Source of the DNA: Streptomyces sp. NBC_01429
GTDB taxonomy: Bacteria; Actinomycetota; Actinomycetes; Streptomycetales; Streptomycetaceae
DNA length: 64,000 nucleotides
Assembly (NCBI RefSeq): GCF_036231945.1
Contig: NZ_CP109599.1
Location: 4,744,501-4,808,500 of the forward strand
Direction: 5' to 3'
The notes beneath the pieces are model-generated. The model was not told the origin of the DNA and searched no databases. It was given only the letters and a program-made list of their open reading frames with translations. Both the position numbers and the translations under genes were made by a program. Positions 57,480-64,000 of the stretch are shown here, in pieces (positions within the stretch are counted from its first letter, which is position 1; each line of letters opens with the position of its first letter).

Positions 57480-58898
57480 ATGAGTGCAAGCAGTACCAGC
57501 GGCAGCACCGGCCCCGGTCCCGCCCCCCGCCCCTCGCGGCGGCTGATCCTCGGCCTGGCCGCGACCGTACCGCTGGCTCTGACCGGAACGCTGGGTGCCG
57601 GCGCGTCGTCCGCGTACGCCGCCGACTCCGCCTATGTCATGGGCTACTTCACCGAGTCCCCGAACGGACTGGGGGACGACTACGGTCTGCACCTGGCCGT
57701 CAGCACCGACGGCCTCCAGTGGACGCCGCTGAATCAGAACAACCCCGTGGTCGTCCCCACCGCGGGCGCGGCCGGGCTGCGCGATCCGTTCATCATGCGC
57801 AAGCAGGACGGCACCTTCGTGGTCATCGCCACCGACCTCAAGGGCACCGACTGGAGCCGCAACAGCCAGTACATCCACGTCTGGGACTCCGCCGACCTGC
57901 GCACCTTCACCGGCTACCGGCTGCTGAAGCTGCACGACATGACCACCCACAGCTGGGCGCCCGAGGCGTTCTGGGACGCGGGGCGCGGCCGGTACGGGAT
58001 CATCTACTCGTCCGTGAACTCCAGCGGCCACAACGTGATCATGGTGAACTACACCACCGACTTCCGGACGGTCACCTCCCCGCAGGTCTTCTTCGACCCC
58101 GGCTACGACGTCATCGACGGCGATCTCGCCGTGGGCGTGAACGGCGTCAACTACCTCTACTACAAGCGGGACCAAGGTCTGGTCGGCGCGCGGTCCACCA
58201 CCCTCACCCCCGGCAGCTTCACCCCCTTCAGCACACCGGTCGCGCAGGGCGGCACCGAGGCGCCGACGCTGGTGAAGTCCCTGACCTCCGGCACCTGGTA
58301 CCTGTGGGGCGACACGTACACGCCCAACGGCGTCTTCTACGCCTGGCAGAGCGGCGACCTCGCCGCGGGCACCTGGACCGCGCTGGACCAGCGCCGCTAC
58401 ACCCAGCCGGTCAACTCCAAGCACTGCACGATCGCGCCGATCACCGCGACCGAGTACGGCAACCTGGTGGCGCGGTGGGGCAGCCCCGCCTGGAACCGGC
58501 TGAAGTCCTACAACTACCCGGCCCGCTACGTCCGCCACGCCGACTACGTCGGCCGCATCGACCCCTACCCGTTCGACCCGTACACCGACGCGCAGTGGAA
58601 GCTCGTGCCCGGCCTGGCCGACAGCACGGGCGTGTCCTTCCAGTCGGTCGGCTACCCGAGCCGTTATCTGCGGCACTACAGCTACAACCTGCGGCTGGAC
58701 GAGAACGACGGGACCTCGGCGTTCGCCGCGGACGCCACGTTCCACCGGACCGCCGGGCTGGCCGACGCCTCCTGGGCGTCCTTCCGCTCGTACAACTACC
58801 CGACGCGCTACCTCCGGCACGCCGACAACCTGCTGCGCATCGACCCGGTCTCCACCGCGACGGAGCTGGCCGACGCGACCTTCTACGTGGGCTACTAA
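57480..58898 (+). CDS. Secreted GH43-like glycoside hydrolase with AbfB (CBM42) domain
   Basis: 472 residues. Signal peptide: Arg-Arg then LILGLAATVPLALTGTLGAG, with cleavage likely after SSAYA. The catalytic five-bladed propeller (about 45-320) shows RDPFIMRKQDGTF (pKa-tuning Asp) and SWAPEAFWDAGRGRYG (general-acid Glu). The C-terminal about 140 residues are an AbfB beta-trefoil: three repeats around YPARYVRH, YPSRYLRH and YPTRYLRH, which bind arabinofuranose side chains. So arabinan/arabinoxylan-like glycans are the likely target. Twin-Arg-like PRPSRRLILG may direct export by Tat. ATG at 57480. Confidence 0.87.
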   Translation: MSASSTSGSTGPGPAPRPSRRLILGLAATVPLALTGTLGAGASSAYAADSAYVMGYFTESPNGLGDDYGLHLAVSTDGLQWTPLNQNNPVVVPTAGAAGLRDPFIMRKQDGTFVVIATDLKGTDWSRNSQYIHVWDSADLRTFTGYRLLKLHDMTTHSWAPEAFWDAGRGRYGIIYSSVNSSGHNVIMVNYTTDFRTVTSPQVFFDPGYDVIDGDLAVGVNGVNYLYYKRDQGLVGARSTTLTPGSFTPFSTPVAQGGTEAPTLVKSLTSGTWYLWGDTYTPNGVFYAWQSGDLAAGTWTALDQRRYTQPVNSKHCTIAPITATEYGNLVARWGSPAWNRLKSYNYPARYVRHADYVGRIDPYPFDPYTDAQWKLVPGLADSTGVSFQSVGYPSRYLRHYSYNLRLDENDGTSAFAADATFHRTAGLADASWASFRSYNYPTRYLRHADNLLRIDPVSTATELADATFYVGY

Positions 58899-59047
58899 GG
58901 GGCGGCGCCTCCGGGTTCGGCGACTTCCGCCAAGCTTCATCACTCGTCTCTCGCGGGGCATGGTCCTGACCATGAAGTGCCTCTATCGTCACTGCCGATC
59001 TCCAGCAGAGCGCGGTGGACCGCGACGGACGAGAGGTGTGGCTCGCG

Positions 59048-61558
59048 ATGAGTGCGTTTTCCAGACGAAGTTCCAGGCAAGGTTCCGGGCGAAGCTCCAG
59101 AGGGAGTTCCAGAGGGAGTTCCGGCGGGGGCGTGGTGGTCGCCGTCGTCGGCGGGCTGATCGCTCCGTTCCTCGTCGGTACCCCCGTCGCGGGCGCCGTG
59201 TCCGCCGGTGAGGTGCGCAGTCCCTCCGCCTACGTCGATCCGCTGATCGGGTCGGCGAACGGCGGCAATACGTATCCCGGGGCCAATCTGCCCTTCGGGA
59301 TGATCGCCTGGTCCCCGACCAGCACCGCCGGAGACCAGACCAACACCGCCGCCGCCAACGGCTATGCGTACGGCACGACGCGCGTCCGGGGCTTCAGCCT
59401 CACCCACGTCAACGGCGCCGGATGCCATCCGGGCGCGGCGGGGGACGTGCCGGTCATGCCGTTCGTGGGGGACGTGGACTCCTCGCCGAGCGCCGACACC
59501 AAGGACCAGAAGTACGCGGCGGGCTTCAGCCACGACAACGAGAAGGCCGAGCCGGGGCGTTACCGCGTGGGGCTGGACTCCGGCGTGAGCACCGACCTCG
59601 CCGTCAGCGAGCGGGCCGGCGTCGCGGACTTCACCTTTCCGGCGGACAAGCCCGCCAACCTGCTCTTCCGCGTCTCCAACTCCCTCAACGGCAGCCAGGA
59701 CGCGCACGTCGACATCGACGCCGGGAACCGCAAGGTGACGGGGTGGGTGGAGACCGGCGCGTTCTGCGGACGGCGGGCCAACGGCGGCGAGAACAACCGC
59801 AAGAGCTACTACCGCCTCTACTTCACCGCGTCGTTCGACCGCGCCTTCTCCGGCGTCGGCACCTGGCGCGACGACAAGCTCGCGGCGGGCTCCACGACGG
59901 CCGACGGCGGCGAGGGATACCTGACGGGCGCGAACCGGGCGGGACGCGGCTCCGGCGGGTACGTCAGCTTCGACACCCGTGACGACAACGATGTCAGGAT
60001 GCGGCTCGGCATCTCGTACGTCTCCCTGGCCGGCGCCGAGGCCAACCTGCGCGGCGAGATAGCCCCGCGCGCGAGCGCGGCGGACGTCGCGGCGGACGGG
60101 CGGGCCGCCTGGGACAAGAAGCTGCGCGGGGTGCGGATCAGCGGCGGCAGCGAGGCGCAGCGCACCACCTTCTACACCGCGCTCTACCACGCGCTCCAGC
60201 AGCCCAACCTGATCAGCGACCGCGACGGCCGCTACCCGGGCATGGGCCGCGATCCCGACAACAAGGCCGACGCCATGGGCGAGACGCGGCGCGTCGTGCG
60301 CGGGCAGGGCGCGCAGTACAGCAACTTCTCCGGCTGGGACCAGTACCGCGCCCAGGTGCAGCTGCTCGCGCTCCTCGAACCCCGGGTGGCGGGCGACTTC
60401 GCGCAGTCGCTGTTCAACTTCGCGCGCCAGAACGGCGGCGTCTGGGACCGCTGGGTGCACATCAGCGGCGCGACCCATGTGATGACCGGCGACCCCACGG
60501 CCGCGACCCTGGCCACCTTCTACGCCATGGGTGTCCGGAACTTCGACGCCGAGGGCGCCTTCGCCTCGCTCTACCGCCAGGCCACCGTCCCGCACCCGGA
60601 CGGGCTGTCCGACGCGGGCTGCCCCGGCCAGTGCGAGGGCCAGCGCCCCAACCTCGCGCAGTACCTCGACTCGCACTACGCCGCGCAGGACGTGTGCCAC
60701 TGCTGGGGCGGCGCCGCCGAGACGCTGGAGGACGCCGTGGCGGACTCGGCGCTCGCGCAGTGGGCGAAGCTGCTCGGCCATGAGGCGGAGGCCAAGGAGC
60801 TGGAGGCGCGCGGGAGTTACTGGCGCAACGTCTTCAACCCGCAAGCGGGCAGCGGTGTTGGCTATGCCCAGGCCAGGAACCTCGACGGCTCCTGGGTCAC
60901 CCCCTTCGACCCCGCCTCCGAACGCGGCTTCGCCCAGGGCACGTCGGCCACGTACACCTGGATGGTGCCGCAGGACGTCCAGGGCCTGGCCGGGGCCATG
61001 GGCGGGCGCGAGAGCGCGGCGGCGCGGCTGGACGGTTTCTTCCACAAGCCCGACGGCTCGTGGTCGCTGCGCGGCGGTGACCCGCTGCGCTACGACGCCA
61101 CCAACGAGCCGGGCATCCACGCGCCCTGGCTCTACAACGCGCTCGGACAGCCCTGGAAGACCCAGGAGACGGTGCGCGAACTGGTCGACGCCGTGTACGG
61201 GACCGGTCCGGCCGGCCTGCCCGGCAACGACGACCTCGGCACCATGTCCGCCTGGTACGTCTTCGCCGCGCTCGGCGTCTACCCGCAGACCCCGGGCCGC
61301 GCCGACCTGCTGCTGACGAGCCCGCTCTTCCCGCGCGCGGTGATCGCCCCGGCGGGGCGGCGCGGCGCCATCACGGTGAGCGCGCCGGACGCGACGGCCG
61401 CGAACCGGTACGTCGATTCCGTACGGCTCAACGGCCGTACCCGCGACGCGTCGTGGGTCGACGGCTCGCTCGTGCGCGACGGCGGCGCGCTCACCTTCGG
61501 GCTCACCGACCGCCCGAACACATCCTGGGCGACGGCCCCGGAGGGCCTGCCGCGCTGA
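59048..61558 (+). CDS. Secreted GH92 family alpha-mannosidase
   Basis: 836 residues. The N-terminus is a long Ser/Arg/Gly-rich stretch (about 30 residues, partly from 15-bp-like DNA repeats) before a hydrophobic segment (VVVAVVGGLIAPFLVG) ending AGAVSAGE, an unusual but plausible export signal. The mature part begins YVDPLIGSANGGNTYPGA, the GH92 signature; CHCWGGAAETLEDAVADSALA and PGNDDLGTMSAWYVFAALGVYP hold the catalytic Glu/Asp region. These Ca-dependent enzymes remove alpha-1,2- or other linked mannose from glycans. ATG at 59048 chosen; a GTG at 59036 is in frame. Its neighbour also attacks plant or fungal glycans. Confidence 0.92.
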   Translation: MSAFSRRSSRQGSGRSSRGSSRGSSGGGVVVAVVGGLIAPFLVGTPVAGAVSAGEVRSPSAYVDPLIGSANGGNTYPGANLPFGMIAWSPTSTAGDQTNTAAANGYAYGTTRVRGFSLTHVNGAGCHPGAAGDVPVMPFVGDVDSSPSADTKDQKYAAGFSHDNEKAEPGRYRVGLDSGVSTDLAVSERAGVADFTFPADKPANLLFRVSNSLNGSQDAHVDIDAGNRKVTGWVETGAFCGRRANGGENNRKSYYRLYFTASFDRAFSGVGTWRDDKLAAGSTTADGGEGYLTGANRAGRGSGGYVSFDTRDDNDVRMRLGISYVSLAGAEANLRGEIAPRASAADVAADGRAAWDKKLRGVRISGGSEAQRTTFYTALYHALQQPNLISDRDGRYPGMGRDPDNKADAMGETRRVVRGQGAQYSNFSGWDQYRAQVQLLALLEPRVAGDFAQSLFNFARQNGGVWDRWVHISGATHVMTGDPTAATLATFYAMGVRNFDAEGAFASLYRQATVPHPDGLSDAGCPGQCEGQRPNLAQYLDSHYAAQDVCHCWGGAAETLEDAVADSALAQWAKLLGHEAEAKELEARGSYWRNVFNPQAGSGVGYAQARNLDGSWVTPFDPASERGFAQGTSATYTWMVPQDVQGLAGAMGGRESAAARLDGFFHKPDGSWSLRGGDPLRYDATNEPGIHAPWLYNALGQPWKTQETVRELVDAVYGTGPAGLPGNDDLGTMSAWYVFAALGVYPQTPGRADLLLTSPLFPRAVIAPAGRRGAITVSAPDATAANRYVDSVRLNGRTRDASWVDGSLVRDGGALTFGLTDRPNTSWATAPEGLPR

Positions 61559-61620
61559 GGCCGCCGACCGCGGGCCGTTCTCCGCGCGTCTCCGCGCGCG
61601 AGAGGCAGGAGGTGAGGGGG

Positions 61621-61702
61621 GAGGGGCGGAGTCGGGAGTCGGGAGGCGAGGGGCGAGGGGCGAGGGGCAGGAGACAGGAGGCAGGAGGCAGGAGGCAAGA
61701 GG
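61621..61702. repeat. Purine-rich tandem repeats upstream of the iron box
   Basis: gcgagggg-type units (three copies about 61646-61668) followed by caggagg-type 7-bp units (about 61668-61702), all purine on the plus strand. Confidence 0.75.
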
Positions 61703-61742
61703 CAATCAGGCCGGGAGTGTTGACGCTTTGCCAGCCATATAC

Positions 61743-61761
61743 TTAGGTTTGCCTTACCTAA
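61743..61761. promoter_or_regulatory. Iron box (DtxR/IdeR/DmdR-type operator)
   Basis: TTAGGTTTGCCTTACCTAA: 6-bp perfect arms TTAGGT/ACCTAA with a 7-base centre, extended to ACTTAGGT/ACCTAAGT at 61741-61763. It closely matches the 19-bp consensus of iron-dependent repressors and lies 59 bases before the next start codon, overlapping the likely -10 region (tatact at 61738-61743). Confidence 0.85.
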
Positions 61762-61820
61762 GTCCGCCTGGTTGTTCGATCGGTGGACCCCGCGCTGTGC
61801 GTTGAAAGGTGTCTGTCTCC

Positions 61821-62378
61821 ATGCGCCCAACCGCTCTTCTCGCCCGCACCGCCCTCGTCGGCCTCAGCACCGCCGCCCTCACGGTCGGGCTCGCGGCCTC
61901 CGCCTCCGCCGCGACCGTCGGGCGCACCGTCACCGAGAGCGGCGTGACGTACAACCTCTCGGTCACCGCGCCCTCCACGGTCGCGGTCGCGGGGGAGAAC
62001 GTCACGGTCACCGGCAGCGGCTTCAACGAGGCCCAGGGCATCTACGTCAGCCTCTGCGTCATCCCCGACGGCGTCGACCCGGCCGACCCGGCGACCTTCA
62101 CCAGCAAGCCGACCCCGTGTCTGGGCGGCCAGGACGAGGCCGGCACCACCGGCGCCTCGCACTGGATCAACAGCGACTGGTACTGGCTGTCGCCGAACAA
62201 CTCCTCGCCTTACGACGACGGCGGCAGCTTCTCCGTGCCGATCCACGTCAAGCCCACCGTCTCCAGCGGTGTGACCTGCGACCAGAACGGTGTGAAGTGC
62301 GCGATCGTCACCCGCGCCGACCACTACAACACCAACAACCGCAACTTCGACACCTACGTGCCGGTGACCTTCCAGTGA
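61821..62378 (+). CDS. Iron-box-controlled secreted protein
   Basis: 185 residues. Signal peptide MRPTALLARTALVGLSTAAL followed by an Ala-rich region, cleavage after ASA. The mature about 155 residues are a beta-rich Ig-like domain starting YNLSVTAPSTVAVAGENVTV and containing GIYVSLCVIPDGV, PTPCLGGQDEAG, ASHWIN and CAIVTRADH, with four Cys placed as two likely disulphides. Similar domains occur next to haem-uptake (HtaA-like) genes in actinobacteria, as I recall. ATG at 61821 has gaaagg 11 bases upstream. The iron box implies expression under iron starvation. Overlaps the next gene by 4 bp (GTGA). Confidence 0.83.
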   Translation: MRPTALLARTALVGLSTAALTVGLAASASAATVGRTVTESGVTYNLSVTAPSTVAVAGENVTVTGSGFNEAQGIYVSLCVIPDGVDPADPATFTSKPTPCLGGQDEAGTTGASHWINSDWYWLSPNNSSPYDDGGSFSVPIHVKPTVSSGVTCDQNGVKCAIVTRADHYNTNNRNFDTYVPVTFQ

Positions 62379-64000
62379 GATCACTCCACCCGGGAAACCT
62401 CTCCAAAAGAGGCCGCCTTCTCGCGGCCGCCGCCGCGGCGGGTCTGCTGATCACCGGTCTCACCGGTGCGGCGCCCGTCGCGGCGGCGGCCGTTCCCGGC
62501 TCGGCCACCGGGCCCACCGGTCAGACCCTGACCGTCTCGAACACCGAGAACCTCGCCCCGAAGGGCTCGACCGTCACCGTCAGGGGCACCGGCTACGCCC
62601 CCGACAAGGGTGTCTACCTGGCCTTCTGCGCCGTGCCCGAGAAGGCGGGCGAGCAGCCGACGCCGTGCATCGGCGGCGCCGACATGAGCGGGATCACCGG
62701 ATCGTCCTTCTGGATCTCCAACAACCCGCCCGAGTACGCGAAGGACCTGGTCAAACCGTTCACCGTGGGCGCCGACGGGAAGGGCGAGTTCGAACTCAAC
62801 CTCACCGTCAAGGCGACCGAGGGCGACATCGACTGCACGCGGCTGAGCTGCGCCGTGGTCACCAAGGCCGATCACACGCACTTCACCGAGCGCGACCAGG
62901 ACGTCGTCGTCCCGGTCTCCTTCGGCAGTGGCACCGAGGAGCCGACCCCCGAGGTCCCCGAGGGGACCGTGCGTCACACCGTGGTCCGTACGTTCGACAC
63001 CGCGGCCCGCACCGTGGTGGTGGATCCGGCCGACAGCCGCGTACGCACCATCACCAGCCCGGGGACCAGCACCTTCCTCAACACGTACGAGGGCGCTTCG
63101 GGCGAGCGGGTCGGCGAGGCCGTCGCCATCACCCCGACCACCGGCGCCATGGCGCTGGACTCCGCGGGGAAACGGCTCTACATCGGGCACACGGGCTCGG
63201 TGACGGTGCACGACTCCCGTACGGGAGAGGAGACCGGCGAGCCGATCACGTTCACCGGCAGCGTCGGCCACCTCGCGGTCGACCCGGCGGCCGGGCGGCT
63301 CTACGTCGCCAACCAGGCCACCAAGTCGGTCAGCGTGTACGACACCGCGACCCGGCAGCCCGTCGGCGCCCCGGTCGTCCTGCCGTTCGCGGCCTTCGGC
63401 CTCGCGGTCGACACCGAGAACCACATCGGCTACGCGACGTACGTGGGCGGCGCGGTGGAGAACGGCGGCGTCGTCTACCGCAACGTCCTCAACGCCATCG
63501 ACGGCGCCACGGGCACACTGGCCTCCACGCTCAGCCTGGGCGACACCGCTCTGGGCAGTCAGGGCGTGGCCATCGACGGGAAGTCCCGCACCGGCTACGT
63601 CGCCAACCTCTCGGCCGGTACGGTCTCGGTCGTCGACCTGGCCGCGAACGAGGTGACCGGCACGCTCCCGGTCGGCGGCAACCCGAAGGCCATGGTCTAC
63701 GACAACGCCACCGGGCTGCTGTACGTCGCCCGCCTCACCGGCACCACGGTCGCGGTGGTGGACCCGACCGCCGGGACCCCGGTCATCGACGCGGTGGAGA
63801 TCGGCGGCAGCCCGACGGCCCTGGCCCTGGACCCCGCCCGGCACGGCGTCTACGCGGTGGCCGGCGGCGAGGTCCATCTGATCGAGCGCCAGGTCTCGCC
63901 GAAGGTCACGACGTCCCCCGAGGACACCACGGTGACGGTCGGCGGCGAGGTCGCGCTCACGGCGGCGGCCGAGGGCACTCCGTCCCCGGTCGTTCTGTGG
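62375..64000 (+). CDS. Secreted protein: same surface domain plus beta-propeller and Ig-like domain, 3'-partial
   Basis: 542 codons visible, still open at the window end. GTG at 62375 overlaps the preceding stop, so it is in the iron-box operon. After a signal peptide (RLLAAAAAAGLLITGLTG, cleavage near VAAA), residues about 45-185 repeat the domain of the preceding protein (GVYLAFCAVPEKAG, PTPCIGGADMSGITGSSFW, CAVVTKADH). Residues about 195-505 form a YVTN/NHL-type beta-propeller with repeats such as RLYVANQATKSVSVYDTAT and GYVANLSAGTVSVVDLAAN; an Ig-like domain begins near 510 (SPEDTTVTVGGEVALTAAA). It probably faces the cell surface and may bind a ligand; iron or haem uptake is inferred from the operator only. 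Confidence 0.85.
   Translation, partial: MRSLHPGNLSKRGRLLAAAAAAGLLITGLTGAAPVAAAAVPGSATGPTGQTLTVSNTENLAPKGSTVTVRGTGYAPDKGVYLAFCAVPEKAGEQPTPCIGGADMSGITGSSFWISNNPPEYAKDLVKPFTVGADGKGEFELNLTVKATEGDIDCTRLSCAVVTKADHTHFTERDQDVVVPVSFGSGTEEPTPEVPEGTVRHTVVRTFDTAARTVVVDPADSRVRTITSPGTSTFLNTYEGASGERVGEAVAITPTTGAMALDSAGKRLYIGHTGSVTVHDSRTGEETGEPITFTGSVGHLAVDPAAGRLYVANQATKSVSVYDTATRQPVGAPVVLPFAAFGLAVDTENHIGYATYVGGAVENGGVVYRNVLNAIDGATGTLASTLSLGDTALGSQGVAIDGKSRTGYVANLSAGTVSVVDLAANEVTGTLPVGGNPKAMVYDNATGLLYVARLTGTTVAVVDPTAGTPVIDAVEIGGSPTALALDPARHGVYAVAGGEVHLIERQVSPKVTTSPEDTTVTVGGEVALTAAAEGTPSPVVLW

Overview
The window is high-GC actinobacterial DNA and almost certainly from a Streptomyces chromosome core. The support is: strong third-position GC, many GTG starts, a TTG-started rpoB, Streptomyces-type secreted proteins (an S. 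griseus-type M28 aminopeptidase, GH43 with an AbfB domain, GH92), a fused gamma/alpha KorA, and the conserved block rpmG-hadAB ... murB-add-aspC-tRNA-Trp-secE-nusG-rplKA-rplJL-rpoBC-rpsLG-fusA-tuf. I saw no insertion sequence, prophage, CRISPR array or rRNA, and found no in-frame TTA codon in the genes I called. No nucleotide or protein search could be run; all family names come from reading the sequence.

Left part (1-16.9 kb): the 3' end of a long-chain polyprenyl diphosphate synthase; a LolA-like exported protein with an ABC-2 type exporter (ATPase and permease); a secreted M28 aminopeptidase; a VOC protein and a CGNR zinc-finger regulator that diverge from one overlapping promoter region; a RarD-like permease; an NmrA-type oxidoreductase divergent from an HxlR regulator across a palindromic operator; korAB (2-oxoacid:ferredoxin oxidoreductase); and a two-component locus with one NarL-type regulator and two paralogous sensor kinases, interspersed with tandem repeats.

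Middle (17-29.6 kb): a ten-gene operon nuoABCHIJKLMN, a complex I lacking nuoD and the NADH module nuoEFG. It is followed by htpX, yccF-like, glsB/yeaQ-like and yajQ genes.

Right-middle (29.8-39.5 kb): tRNA-Tyr, tRNA-Thr, tRNA-Met and tRNA-Trp; an NAD(P)-binding protein and an amidohydrolase; rpmG and hadA/hadB-like dehydratases; a 5'-truncated MFS exporter; murB, add and aspC.

Right (39.2-57.1 kb): secretion, transcription and translation core: secE-nusG, rplKA, a lipoprotein, rplJL with an L10-type leader, rpoBC and the str operon rpsL-rpsG-fusA-tuf. Promoters, leaders and terminators can be read between them.

Right edge (57.4-64 kb): two secreted glycoside hydrolases, then an iron box (DtxR/IdeR/DmdR type) in front of two translationally coupled exported proteins sharing one domain, the second extended by a beta-propeller and running off the window.

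The most rewarding places for a second look are the NADH-module-less complex I next to korAB, the iron-box surface-protein pair, the overlapping divergent leaderless promoters at 6.39 kb, the duplicated kinases with DNA-identical blocks, and the truncated MFS gene.
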